The notes under the pieces were generated by a model that worked only from the letters and a program-made list of their open reading frames with translations, searched no databases and was not told where the DNA came from. Below, piece after piece: positions 28,396 to 36,736 of a stretch of DNA of 64,000 nt (the first letter of the stretch is position 1; every line of letters begins with the position of its first letter). The position numbers and the translations under genes are program-made. This DNA is from Actinomadura craniellae (GTDB taxonomy: Bacteria > Actinomycetota > Actinomycetes > Streptosporangiales > Streptosporangiaceae). The stretch spans positions 186,001 to 250,000 of the forward strand of contig NZ_QLYX01000004.1 in NCBI RefSeq assembly GCF_003289645.1, read 5' to 3'.

Positions 28396-28775
28396 TAGCG
28401 GGCCCTCCTCGTCTTCTTACCGCCGGCCGCGACGACGCTCTCGTCGCGCGACTCCACGATCACCGTGATGTGGCTCGTGCGCTTGTTGATGCGGTAAGCC
28501 CGTCCCTGGGCGCGCGGCCGGAACCGCTTGAGCGTCGGCCCCTCGTCGACCCAGGCCCGGCTCACGACCAGCGTGTCGGCGTCGAGCTTGAAGTTGTGCT
28601 CGGCGTTGGCGATGGCGCTCGCGAGCACCTTGCCCACCGGCTCGCTCGCAGACTGGGGGGCGAACCGCAGCACCGCCTGAGCCTCCTCGGCCGGCAGGCC
28701 GCGGATGAGGTCCACCACGCGGCGGGCCTTCCTGGGCGTGACACGGATGAACCGCGCCTGGGCCCTGGCTTCCAT
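28395..28775 (-). CDS. rplV: 50S ribosomal protein L22
   Basis: Lines the polypeptide exit tunnel; its beta-hairpin forms the macrolide constriction. 126 aa from ATG 28775 ([20 protein letters not shown]); the frame remains open to 28991 across rpsS and is not used. The hairpin [25 protein letters not shown] is intact with no macrolide-resistance deletion visible. The C-terminus is basic (GGKKTRRAR). Position in the S10 operon is normal, 32 bp after rpsS. Confidence 0.96.
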
Positions 28776-28807
28776 CGCTGTTCCCTCTCTCCTACAGACT
28801 GGCTCGC

Positions 28808-29089
28808 TCAGCCTCGACGGCTGCGGCGGTCTTCCTTGACGTGGCTGCGGAAGGTGCGCGTCGGGGCGAACTCTCCCAGCTTGTGGCCGACCATGGCGTC
28901 CGTGACGAACACCGGCACGTGCTTGCGGCCGTCGTGCACGGCGATCGTGTGACCGATCATCTCGGGCACGATCATGGAGCGTCGCGACCACGTCTTGATG
29001 ACGTTCTTGGTGCCCTTCTCGTTCTGGTCGTCCACCTTCTTCATCAGGTGGTCGTCCACGAAGGGGCCCTTCTTCAGGCTACGTGGCAT
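28808..29089 (-). CDS. rpsS: 30S ribosomal protein S19
   Basis: Head protein contacting 23S helix 38 (bridge B1a). 93 aa: [43 protein letters not shown] and the C-terminal [23 protein letters not shown] are canonical (second and third blocks shortened). It starts 8 bp after the rplB stop. Confidence 0.97.
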   Translation of the reverse strand: MPRSLKKGPFVDDHLMKKVDDQNEKGTKNVIKTWSRRSMIVPEMIGHTIAVHDGRKHVPVFVTDAMVGHKLGEFAPTRTFRSHVKEDRRSRRG

Positions 29090-29097
29090 GACGGCTC

Positions 29098-29931
29098 CTA
29101 CCGCTTCTTCTTGCTGCGCCGACGGACGATCAGCCGGTCGCTGGCCTTGTTGGCCTGGCGGGTGCGGCCTTCCTTCTTACCCTTCGGGTTCACCGGGTGC
29201 CGACCACCGGAGGTCTTGCCCTCACCACCACCGTGCGGGTGGTCGATCGGGTTCATGGCCACACCGCGGACGGTCGGGCGCTTGCCCTTCCAGCGCATCC
29301 GGCCGGCCTTGCCCCAGTTGATGTTCGACTGCTCGGCGTTGCCGACCTCGCCCACCGTGGCCCGGCACCGCACGTCGACCATGCGCATTTCACCCGAAGG
29401 CATGCGCAGGGTGGCGTACTTGCCCTCCTTGGCCAGCAGCTGGGCGCCGGCACCGGCGGAGCGGGCCAGCTTGGCGCCGCCCCCCGGCTTGAGCTCGATC
29501 GCGTGCACGACCGTACCCGTGGGGATGTTGCGCAGCGGCAGGCAGTTGCCCGGCTTGATGTCCGAGCCCGGGCCGTTCTCCACCCGGTCGCCCTGCTTGA
29601 GGCCCTGCGGGGCGAGGATGTAGCGCTTCTCGCCGTCCACGTAGTGCAGCAGCGCGATCCGCGCGGTGCGGTTCGGGTCGTACTCGATGTGCGCGACCTT
29701 GGCCGGCACGCCGTCCTTGTCGGCCCGGCGGAAGTCGATCAGCCGGTAGGCGCGCTTGTGGCCACCGCCCTGGTGCCGGGTGGTGATACGGCCGTGGTTG
29801 TTGCGGCCGCCCTTCTTGGGGAGCGGACGCAGCAGCGACTTCTCGGGCTCGCGGCGCGTGACCTCGACGAAGTCGGCCACGCTGGACCCGCGACGACCCG
29901 GAGTCGTCGGCTTGTACTTACGGATGCCCAT
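29098..29931 (-). CDS. rplB: 50S ribosomal protein L2
   Basis: Essential for subunit association and peptidyl transfer. 277 aa. Conserved [38 protein letters not shown] and the C-terminal zone [23 protein letters not shown], including the near-invariant His in [10 protein letters not shown]. Length is normal. It follows rplW after 40 bp and precedes rpsS. Confidence 0.98.
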   Translation of the reverse strand: MGIRKYKPTTPGRRGSSVADFVEVTRREPEKSLLRPLPKKGGRNNHGRITTRHQGGGHKRAYRLIDFRRADKDGVPAKVAHIEYDPNRTARIALLHYVDGEKRYILAPQGLKQGDRVENGPGSDIKPGNCLPLRNIPTGTVVHAIELKPGGGAKLARSAGAGAQLLAKEGKYATLRMPSGEMRMVDVRCRATVGEVGNAEQSNINWGKAGRMRWKGKRPTVRGVAMNPIDHPHGGGEGKTSGGRHPVNPKGKKEGRTRQANKASDRLIVRRRSKKKR

Positions 29932-29971
29932 CTTTTTCGTTCATCCCTTGTTTCGCTCTTCCGCACCCGGC

Positions 29972-30274
29972 CTAGGAGGTCGGGCCGCCGAAGATGTCGA
30001 TCCGCTCGCCCTCGGCCAGGCTGACGATGGCGCGCTTGGTGTCCTTGCGCTTGCCGTAGCCGAACTTGGTCCGCTTGCGCTTGCCCTGGCGGTTGATGGT
30101 GTTCACGTTCGTCACCTTGACGTTGAACACCGCCTCGACCGCCTGCTTGATCTGCGTCTTGTTGGCGTCGGGCCGGACCACGAACGTGTACTTGTTCTCG
30201 TCCAGCAGCCCGTAGCTCTTCTCCGAGACGACCGGCGCGAGGATGATGTCGCGGGGGTCGGCGATCCTGCTCAC
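29972..30274 (-). CDS. rplW: 50S ribosomal protein L23
   Basis: Exit-site docking protein for trigger factor and SRP. 100 aa: [43 protein letters not shown] and [22 protein letters not shown] (shortened) match the family. The start overlaps the rplD stop by 4 bp. It ends [12 protein letters not shown], the common actinobacterial tail. Confidence 0.97.
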   Translation of the reverse strand: MSRIADPRDIILAPVVSEKSYGLLDENKYTFVVRPDANKTQIKQAVEAVFNVKVTNVNTINRQGKRKRTKFGYGKRKDTKRAIVSLAEGERIDIFGGPTS

Positions 30275-30894
30275 TTGTCGCCACCCTCCTTCTTGCTCTT
30301 CGTCGCTTGGGCCACGAAGGCCTCGTAGGCCTTCTCGGTGAAGACCACGTCGTCGTTGACCATGACGTCGTAGGTGTTGAGCTGGTCGGCCGCCAGCAGG
30401 TGCACGCTCGGCTCGTTGCGCAGGCTGAGCCAGGCGACCTGCTCGGACCGGTCGAGCACCACGAGGACGCGGCGCGCGTCGGTGACCTCGCGCAGCGCCT
30501 TGAGGGCCGTCTTGGTCTTGGGCGTCTCGCCCTCGATCAGCTGGTCGACGACGTGGACCATCCCGTGCCGCGCCCGGTCGGAGAGGGCGCCGCGCAGCGC
30601 GGCGGCCTTCATCTTCTTGGGCGTCTTCTGGGAGTAGTCGCGCGGCTGCGGGCCGTGGACGATGCCGCCGCCGGCGAACTGCGGGGCGCGGGTCGAACCC
30701 TGGCGGGCGCGGCCGGTGCCCTTCTGCCGGTACGGCTTCTTGCCACCACCGCGGACGTCACCGCGGGTCTTGGTGGAGTGGGTGCCCTGCCGGGCCGCCG
30801 CCAGCTGCGCCACCACGACCTGGTGGATCAGCGGGACGCTGGTCTTGGCCTCGAAGATCTCGGGCGCCAGCTCGACGTCGATTTTGGCGGTCAC
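30271..30894 (-). CDS. rplD: 50S ribosomal protein L4
   Basis: Exit-tunnel protein and, in E. coli, S10-operon autoregulator. 207 aa. The extended tunnel loop with [40 protein letters not shown] (shortened: [19 protein letters not shown]) is intact, followed by [10 protein letters not shown] and a C-terminal nucleotide-like fold. The macrolide-relevant KGTGRARQG segment is wild-type-like. It overlaps rplW (4 bp) and rplC (4 bp). Confidence 0.97.
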   Translation of the reverse strand: MTAKIDVELAPEIFEAKTSVPLIHQVVVAQLAAARQGTHSTKTRGDVRGGGKKPYRQKGTGRARQGSTRAPQFAGGGIVHGPQPRDYSQKTPKKMKAAALRGALSDRARHGMVHVVDQLIEGETPKTKTALKALREVTDARRVLVVLDRSEQVAWLSLRNEPSVHLLAADQLNTYDVMVNDDVVFTEKAYEAFVAQATKSKKEGGDK

Positions 30895-31541
30895 TTGCCT
30901 GCCCCCTTCACGGCGTCGCGAACCAGCACCAGGCCGCCGTTGGGACCGGGGACCGCGCCCTTGATGAGCAGCAGGCCCTTCTCCACGTCGATGGCGTGAA
31001 CGGTCAGGTTCTGCACGGTGGTGCGGGCGTTGCCGTGCCGCCCGGCCATGCGGAGGCCCTTGAAGACGCGACCCGGGGTCGCACAGCCGCCGATCGAACC
31101 CGGCGAGCGGTGCTTGCGCTGGGTGCCGTGCGAGGCGCCGAGGCCCTTGAAGCCGTGGCGCTTCATGACACCGGCGGTGCCCTTGCCCTTGCTGGTGCCG
31201 GTCACGTCGATCTTCTGGCCGGCCTCGAAGACCTCAACGGTGATCTCCTGGCCGAGGGTGTACTCGGAGGCGTCGTCGGTGCGCAGCTCGACCAGGAAGC
31301 GGCGTGGGGTCACGCCGGCCTTGTCGAAGTGCCCCGTGCTCGGCTTGTTCACCTTGCGCGGGTTGATCTGGCCGTACCCGATCTGGACGGCGGCGTAGCC
31401 GTCCCGCTCGGAGTCACGGACCTGGGTGACGACGCACGGCCCGGCCTGGACGACGGTTACCGGAACCATCCGGCCCTCATCGTCGAAGACCTGGGTCATG
31501 CCGAGCTTCTCGCCCAGGACGCCCTTCCTCTGCTTACTCAT
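30891..31541 (-). CDS. rplC: 50S ribosomal protein L3
   Basis: Assembly initiator near the peptidyl transferase centre. 216 aa from ATG 31541 ([19 protein letters not shown]); earlier in-frame codons overlap rpsJ and are not family-like. The conserved [34 protein letters not shown] loop (shortened) and GRMAGR-like motif (here [17 protein letters not shown]) are present; the Gln targeted by PrmB methylation in E. coli corresponds to this loop region. It starts 14 bp after the rpsJ stop. Confidence 0.97.
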   Translation of the reverse strand: MSKQRKGVLGEKLGMTQVFDDEGRMVPVTVVQAGPCVVTQVRDSERDGYAAVQIGYGQINPRKVNKPSTGHFDKAGVTPRRFLVELRTDDASEYTLGQEITVEVFEAGQKIDVTGTSKGKGTAGVMKRHGFKGLGASHGTQRKHRSPGSIGGCATPGRVFKGLRMAGRHGNARTTVQNLTVHAIDVEKGLLLIKGAVPGPNGGLVLVRDAVKGAGK

Positions 31542-31554
31542 CTCGGTGCGTCCC

Positions 31555-31863
31555 TCAGAGCTTGATCTCGATGTCGACGCCGGCGGGAAGGTCGAGCCGC
31601 ATGAGCGAGTCAACCGTCTTCGGCGTCGGGTCGATGATGTCGATCAGCCGCTTGTGCGTGCGCATCTCGAAGTGCTCGCGCGAGTCCTTGTACTTGTGCG
31701 GCGAGCGGATGACGCAGTACACGTTCTTCTCGGTCGGCAGCGGCACCGGGCCCGCGACCTTGGCGCCCGTCCGCGTCACCGTCTCGACGATCTTCTTCGC
31801 CGAGGAGTCGATGACCTCATGGTCGTAGGCCTTGAGCCGGATGCGGATCTTCTGTCCCGCCAT
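31555..31863 (-). CDS. rpsJ: 30S ribosomal protein S10 / NusE
   Basis: 30S head protein that also links NusG and NusB in transcription-translation coupling. 102 aa: [60 protein letters not shown] (shortened) and the end [12 protein letters not shown] are canonical. First gene of the S10 operon, 105 bp after tuf; the tuf terminator hairpin (31919-31954) leaves only about 55 bp for a dedicated promoter. NusG, its partner, is at 62219-62965. Confidence 0.97.
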   Translation of the reverse strand: MAGQKIRIRLKAYDHEVIDSSAKKIVETVTRTGAKVAGPVPLPTEKNVYCVIRSPHKYKDSREHFEMRTHKRLIDIIDPTPKTVDSLMRLDLPAGVDIEIKL

Positions 31864-31918
31864 GGTGGCCTCGGTGTCCTTTGCTGGTAGTGCCGCTGAA
31901 TGACTTCGGTGTCGCGGT

Positions 31919-31954
31919 GCGGCGGCCCAGCCCCCTCGGGAGCCGGACCGCCGC
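31919..31954 (-). terminator. hairpin terminator after tuf
   Basis: A 13-bp stem (GCGGCGGCCCAGC opposite GCCGGACCGCCGC). The two imperfect positions become U-G and G-U pairs in minus-strand RNA, supporting termination of the str operon after tuf (stop at 31969). Confidence 0.6.
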
Positions 31955-31968
31955 TCCGACGATCTCTA

Positions 31969-33162
31969 CTACTTGATGATCTTGGTGACGCGACCGGCGC
32001 CGACGGTACGGCCGCCCTCGCGGATCGCGAACTTGAGGCCTTCCTCCATCGCGATCGGCTGGATGAGCTCGACCCGCATCTCGGTGTTGTCGCCCGGCAT
32101 GACCATCTCGGTGCCCTCGGGGAGGTGCACCACGCCGGTGACGTCCGTGGTACGGAAGTAGAACTGCGGGCGGTAGTTGTTGAAGAACGGCGTGTGCCGG
32201 CCGCCCTCGTCCTTGGACAGGATGTAGACCTGCGCCTCGAACTCGGTGTGCGGGGTGTTCGTGCCCGGCTTGATGACACACTGGCCGCGCTCGACGTCCT
32301 CGCGCTTGATGCCGCGCAGGAGCAGGCCGACGTTGTCGCCCGCCTGGCCCTGGTCGAGCAGCTTGCGGAACATCTCGACACCGGTGACCGTGGTGCTGGT
32401 CGCGGTCTCCTTGATGCCGATGATGTCGACGGTCTCGTTCACGTTGACCACACCGCGCTCGATGCGGCCGGTCACGACGGTGCCGCGGCCGGTGATCGAG
32501 AAGACGTCCTCGATCGGCATCAGGAACGGCTTGTCGGTCTCACGCACCGGCTCGGGGACGTTCTCGTCCACGGCGGTCATGAGCTCGACGATCGACTCGG
32601 CCCACTTCTCGTCGCCCTGCAGCGCCTGGTAGGCGGAGACGCGCACGACCGGGACGTCGTCGCCCGGGAACTCGTACTCGCTCAGCAGCTCGCGGACCTC
32701 GAGCTCGACGAGCTCCAGGATCTCCTCGTCGTCGACCATGTCGCACTTGTTCAGGGCGACGACGATGTACGGAACGCCGACCTGGCGGGCCAGGAGCACG
32801 TGCTCCTTGGTCTGCGGCATCGGGCCGTCGGTGGCGGCGACCACCAGGATCGCGCCGTCCATCTGCGCGGCACCGGTGATCATGTTCTTGATGTAGTCGG
32901 CGTGACCCGGGCAGTCCACGTGCGCGTAGTGCCGCGACTCGGTCTGGTACTCAACGTGCGCGATGGAGATGGTGATCCCGCGCTCGCGCTCCTCCGGTGC
33001 CTTGTCGATGTCCTCGAACGGCGTGAAGGGGTTGATGTCCGGGTACTTGTCGTGGAGCACCTTGGTGATCGCCGCGGTAAGCGTGGTCTTACCGTGGTCG
33101 ATGTGCCCAATGGTGCCGATGTTGACGTGCGGCTTCGTCCGCTCGAACTTGGCCTTGGCCAC
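31969..33162 (-). CDS. tuf: elongation factor Tu
   Basis: GTPase that brings aminoacyl-tRNA to the ribosome. 397 aa, GTG start. G1 GHIDHGKT is at 19-26, G3 DCPGHADY, G4 NKCDMVDD and domain 2/3 motifs ([25 protein letters not shown]) are intact. It is the only tuf gene in the window and lies at the end of the str operon, 85 bp after fusA. The kirromycin/GE2270-binding region shows no obvious self-resistance change by eye, but this was not aligned. Confidence 0.98.
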   Translation of the reverse strand: MAKAKFERTKPHVNIGTIGHIDHGKTTLTAAITKVLHDKYPDINPFTPFEDIDKAPEERERGITISIAHVEYQTESRHYAHVDCPGHADYIKNMITGAAQMDGAILVVAATDGPMPQTKEHVLLARQVGVPYIVVALNKCDMVDDEEILELVELEVRELLSEYEFPGDDVPVVRVSAYQALQGDEKWAESIVELMTAVDENVPEPVRETDKPFLMPIEDVFSITGRGTVVTGRIERGVVNVNETVDIIGIKETATSTTVTGVEMFRKLLDQGQAGDNVGLLLRGIKREDVERGQCVIKPGTNTPHTEFEAQVYILSKDEGGRHTPFFNNYRPQFYFRTTDVTGVVHLPEGTEMVMPGDNTEMRVELIQPIAMEEGLKFAIREGGRTVGAGRVTKIIK

Positions 33163-33247
33163 TTGGGTGTCTCCTTGTAAATCTCAGGACGTTCGACTGC
33201 GTCGCTGTCGGCTTGTGGTTGTTCGGTCTGGCGGGCTCAGGGTGCTC

Positions 33248-35359
33248 TTACTCGCCCCGGGCCTTGGCGATGATCTCCTGCGCCACATTCGAGGGAACCT
33301 CGGCGTAGGAATCGAACTGCATGCTGAAAACAGCCCGGCCCTGGGTCTTGCTGCGCAGATCGCCCACGTAGCCGAACATCTCGGAAAGCGGAACGGTGGC
33401 CCGGACGACGCGCGCGCCGTGCGTCTCGTCCATGGCCTGGATCATGCCGCGGCGGCTGTTCAGGTCGCCGATGACATCGCCCATGTAGTCCTCGGGAGTG
33501 GTGACCTCGACGGCCATCATCGGCTCGAGCAGCGTGGGCGCCGCCCGGCGGGCGGCCTCCTTGAACGCCATCGAACCGGCGACCTTGAACGCCATTTCCG
33601 AGGAGTCGACCTCGTGGTAGGCGCCGTCGAGCAGGGTCACCTTGATGCCGACCATCGGGTAGCCGGCGAGCACACCGAACTCGGCGGCCTCCTGGCAGCC
33701 CGCGTCCACCGACGGGATGTACTCCCGCGGGATGCGGCCACCGGTCACCTTGTTCTCGAACTCGTAGCCGTCGCTGCCGCCGCCGATGGGCTCCAGGTTG
33801 ATGATCACTCGACCGAACTGGCCCGAGCCACCCGTCTGCTTCTTGTGGGTGTACTCGACCTTCTCGACGGCCCGGGTGATCGTCTCGCGGTACGCCACCT
33901 GCGGGCGGCCCACGTTGGCCTCGACCTTGAACTCGCGCTTCATCCGGTCGACGAGGATCTCCAGGTGGAGCTCGCCCATCCCCCAGATGATGGTCTGCCC
34001 GGTCTCCTCGTCCGTGCGGACCTGGAACGACGGGTCCTCCTCGGCCAGCCGCTGGATCGCGGTGCCCAGCTTCTGCTGGTCGGCCTTGGTCTTGGGCTCG
34101 ATCGCCACATTGATGACCGGCGCCGGGAAGGTCATCGACTCCAGCACGACGGGGTTCTTCTCGTCGCTCAGCGTCTCGCCGGTGGTGGTCTGCTTGAGGC
34201 CCATCACCGCGACGATGTCGCCGGCGCCCACCTGCTCGATCTCCTCACGCTTGTTCGCGTGCATGCGGTAGATCTTGCCGATGCGCTCTTTGCGCTCCTT
34301 GACGGAGTTGAGCACCGACGAGCCGGACGTCAGCACACCCGAGTAGATGCGCACGAAGGTGAGCTTGCCGAGGTGCGGGTCGCTCATGATCTTGAACGCG
34401 AGCGCCGAGAAGGGCTCGTCCTCGCTCGGCTTGCGAATGATCACCTTCTCCTCGTCGCGCACGTCGTGGCCCTCGACGGCCTCGACGTCCAGCGGCGACG
34501 GGAGGTAGCGGATGATCGCGTCCAGCAGCGGCTGCACGCCCTTGTTCTTGAAGGCCGTGCCGCACAGCACCGGGGTGAGCTTGCTGCCGATGGTCGCCCG
34601 CCGGATCGCCGGGATCAGCTGGTCCACGGTGGGCTCGTCGCCCTCCAGGTACAGCTCCATGATCTCGTCGTCGGCCTCGGCCAGCGTCTCGACCAGCTTG
34701 TCGTGCCACTCGCGGGCGGCGTCGGCGTGGCTGTCGGGGATGTCGACCTCGTCGTACATCTCGCCCAGCTTGGCCTCGGCGTTCCAGACCAGGGCCTTCA
34801 TCTTGACCAGGTCGATGACGCCCTTGAAGTCGGCCTCGGCGCCGATCGGCAGCTGCATGACCAGCGGCACCGCGCTGAGGCGGTTCACGATCATGTCCAC
34901 GCAGCGGTGGAACTCCGCGCCGACCCGGTCGAGCTTGTTGACGAAGCAGATGCGCGGCACGCCGTACCGGTCGGCCTGACGCCACACGGTCTCGGACTGC
35001 GGCTCGACACCGGCCACACCGTCGAACACCGCGACCGCACCGTCGAGCACCCGCAGCGACCGTTCGACCTCAATGGTGAAGTCGACGTGCCCGGGGGTGT
35101 CGATGATGTTGATCGTGTGCTCGACCTTGTCGACGGGCCACTTGCAGGTGACCGCGGCCGAGGTGATCGTGATGCCCCGCTCCTGCTCCTGCTCCATCCA
35201 GTCGGTGGTGGCAGCGCCGTCGTGGACCTCGCCGATCTTGTAGCTCATCCCGGTGTAGTACAGGATGCGCTCGGTCGTCGTGGTCTTGCCCGCGTCGATA
35301 TGGGCCATGATCCCGATGTTGCGGACCTTGGCCAGGTCTACACCGGTCTGAGTAGCCAC
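33248..35359 (-). CDS. fusA: elongation factor G
   Basis: Translocation GTPase. 703 aa, GTG start. G1 AHIDAGKT is at 19-26, followed by [16 protein letters not shown], and the domain IV-V blocks [15 protein letters not shown] and EYIPSVDAG. Full family length, so this is the canonical EF-G rather than a tetracycline-protection or EF-G2 paralogue. It lies between rpsG (41 bp upstream) and tuf. Confidence 0.98.
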   Translation of the reverse strand: MATQTGVDLAKVRNIGIMAHIDAGKTTTTERILYYTGMSYKIGEVHDGAATTDWMEQEQERGITITSAAVTCKWPVDKVEHTINIIDTPGHVDFTIEVERSLRVLDGAVAVFDGVAGVEPQSETVWRQADRYGVPRICFVNKLDRVGAEFHRCVDMIVNRLSAVPLVMQLPIGAEADFKGVIDLVKMKALVWNAEAKLGEMYDEVDIPDSHADAAREWHDKLVETLAEADDEIMELYLEGDEPTVDQLIPAIRRATIGSKLTPVLCGTAFKNKGVQPLLDAIIRYLPSPLDVEAVEGHDVRDEEKVIIRKPSEDEPFSALAFKIMSDPHLGKLTFVRIYSGVLTSGSSVLNSVKERKERIGKIYRMHANKREEIEQVGAGDIVAVMGLKQTTTGETLSDEKNPVVLESMTFPAPVINVAIEPKTKADQQKLGTAIQRLAEEDPSFQVRTDEETGQTIIWGMGELHLEILVDRMKREFKVEANVGRPQVAYRETITRAVEKVEYTHKKQTGGSGQFGRVIINLEPIGGGSDGYEFENKVTGGRIPREYIPSVDAGCQEAAEFGVLAGYPMVGIKVTLLDGAYHEVDSSEMAFKVAGSMAFKEAARRAAPTLLEPMMAVEVTTPEDYMGDVIGDLNSRRGMIQAMDETHGARVVRATVPLSEMFGYVGDLRSKTQGRAVFSMQFDSYAEVPSNVAQEIIAKARGE

Positions 35360-35400
35360 TGTGCTGCGTCCTCGTGTCTCGTGCGGTCTTCGGTCCGCTG

Positions 35401-35871
35401 TTACCAGCGGTAGTGGGCGAAGGCCTTGTTGGACTCCGCCATCTTGTGGGTGTCTTCGCGCTTCTTCACCGAGGCGCCCAGACCGTTGCTCGCGTCGAGC
35501 AGCTCGTTCATCAGGCGCTCGGTCATGGTCTTCTCGCGGCGGGCCCGGGCGAAGACCACGAGCCAGCGCAGCGCCAGGGTGGTGCTCCGCGCGGGGCGCA
35601 CCTCGACCGGCACCTGGTAGGTCGCGCCACCCACGCGGCGGCTGCGGACCTCAAGGGTCGGCTTGACGTTGTCGAGCGCGCGCTTGAGGGTGACGACCGG
35701 GTCGTTGCCGGTCTTCTCCCGGGCGCCCTCCAGGGCGTCGTAGACGATGCTCTGCGCGATCGAGCGCTTGCCGTCGAGCAGCACCTTGTTGATCAGCGCG
35801 GTGACCAGCGGCGAGTTGTACACCGGGTCGGCGATCAGCTGGCGCTTCCCGGCGGGGCCCTTACGCGGCAT
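35401..35871 (-). CDS. rpsG: 30S ribosomal protein S7
   Basis: Nucleates 30S head assembly. 156 aa: [24 protein letters not shown] (shortened), [30 protein letters not shown] and the C-terminal helix ending AFAHYRW. Its ATG begins at the last base of the rpsL stop, so there is no rpsL-rpsG intercistronic space; the E. coli S7 autoregulatory site in that space has no room here. Confidence 0.97.
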   Translation of the reverse strand: MPRKGPAGKRQLIADPVYNSPLVTALINKVLLDGKRSIAQSIVYDALEGAREKTGNDPVVTLKRALDNVKPTLEVRSRRVGGATYQVPVEVRPARSTTLALRWLVVFARARREKTMTERLMNELLDASNGLGASVKKREDTHKMAESNKAFAHYRW

Positions 35872-36245
35872 TAGCTCTTCTCCTTCTTCGCGCCGTAGCG
35901 GCTGCGCGCCTGCTTGCGGTTGCGCACGCCCTGCGTGTCGAGCGTGCCGCGAACGATCTTGTAGCGAACACCCGGGAGGTCCTTCACTCGACCGCCGCGC
36001 ACGAGCACGATGGAGTGCTCCTGCAGGTTGTGTCCGACGCCGGGGATGTAGGCCGTGACCTCGATCCCGCTGGACAGCCGGACACGGGCGACCTTGCGAA
36101 GCGCGGAGTTCGGCTTCTTGGGCGTCGTCGTGTAGACGCGCGTGCAGACGCCCCGGCGCTGGGGGCTGCCCTTGAGCGCAGGCGTCTTGTTCTTGGTCAC
36201 CTTGTCCTGGCGGCCCTTTCGGACCAGCTGCTGGATCGTGGGCAC
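35871..36245 (-). CDS. rpsL: 30S ribosomal protein S12
   Basis: Decoding-centre protein. 124 aa from the GTG at 36245 (GGAGA just upstream); the frame extends to 36368 but those residues are not family-like and cover the structured leader. Wild-type streptomycin-sensitive residues are seen: K43 in TPKKPNS and K88 in [12 protein letters not shown]. The conserved [13 protein letters not shown] is intact. First gene of the str operon (rpsL-rpsG-fusA-tuf), with a promoter candidate at 36522-36550 and a structured leader element at 36287-36347. Confidence 0.97.
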   Translation of the reverse strand: MPTIQQLVRKGRQDKVTKNKTPALKGSPQRRGVCTRVYTTTPKKPNSALRKVARVRLSSGIEVTAYIPGVGHNLQEHSIVLVRGGRVKDLPGVRYKIVRGTLDTQGVRNRKQARSRYGAKKEKS

Positions 36246-36286
36246 CGCGTCTCCGTCTTCTTCGTACCGAGCCGTAATCTGAGTCA

Positions 36287-36347
36287 AGCCTTGGTCTGGC
36301 CGAATCTCGCTCGCGCGAGACCCGTGATCACGGCCTATTCCAAGGCT
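36287..36347 (-). promoter_or_regulatory. structured rpsL leader element
   Basis: Outer 8-bp stem AGCCTTGG/CCAAGGCT (36287-36294 with 36340-36347), a 4-bp GGCC/GGCC stem inside (36298-36301 with 36332-36335), and an apical hairpin TCTCGC-TCGC-GCGAGA (36305-36320). A 12-nt palindrome CCGTGATCACGG overlaps the descending arm. It lies about 40-100 nt before the rpsL GTG, inside the predicted leader. A ribosomal-protein binding or attenuation role is inferred. Confidence 0.45.
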
Positions 36348-36521
36348 GTGACCTGCCGGTTTATCCACTCTTCCGACCCACGCGGTCGGGCGTGTCGCAC
36401 CGCCCGCACCGGCCCGTCAAGGCCGAATCAAGCCGAGGAGTCGATTGCGCGGCGTCGCCTAGCATCTGAGGCCTGGCAGACGCATACGCAGAGTGGCCCG
36501 CAAGCGCGGGCACGAAGGAAG

Positions 36522-36550
36522 AGACTACCTACCCCCGCAGCAAAGGTCAA
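36522..36550 (-). promoter_or_regulatory. str operon (rpsL) promoter candidate
   Basis: Minus strand: -35 TTGACC (36550-36545), 17-bp spacer, -10 TAGTCT (36527-36522). Predicted start near 36515 gives a leader of about 270 nt. Confidence 0.5.
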
Positions 36551-36628
36551 AGCGAACGCCTCTACAGCGCGCACCCCGCTTCGCGCAAGCGTCGTACGCC
36601 TGCGGCAGGGCCTCGTGTCGATCACAAC

Positions 36629-36666
36629 GACAGAATGCCGAGGGAGGTTCCCCTCGGCATTCTGTC
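36629..36666 (-). terminator. perfect 16-bp hairpin terminator after the Q/G/Y-rich gene
   Basis: Arms GACAGAATGCCGAGGG and CCCTCGGCATTCTGTC pair without mismatch around a 6-nt loop, 70 bp after the stop at 36737. No U-tract follows (GTTGTG), as in most terminators of this window. It separates this gene from the str operon. Confidence 0.75.
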
Positions 36667-36736
36667 CTAGTTGCTCACTCTTGGGGAAGGGGTGTTCCCC
36701 GCTTCCCCGGCCATTCCCCGTTCGTTCGTCCCAGGC

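Larger units (their letters stand above)
36246..36736. other. intergenic region between rpsL and the Q/G/Y-rich gene
   Basis: 491 bp without a gene. From left: the SD of rpsL, the structured leader element (36287-36347), a further 6-bp stem CCGACC/GGTCGG near 36375-36391, the str promoter candidate (36522-36550), and the perfect 16-bp terminator hairpin of the upstream gene (36629-36666). Plus-strand frames here are not coding-like. Confidence 0.6.

Noticed and set aside
31864-31918. Dedicated S10-operon promoter between the tuf terminator and rpsJ
   Set aside because: Only about 55 bp remain and no convincing -35/-10 pair was found; expression may come from read-through.
32963-35413. 816-codon plus-strand open frame antisense to fusA
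   Set aside because: Shadow frame of fusA; no recognisable domain.
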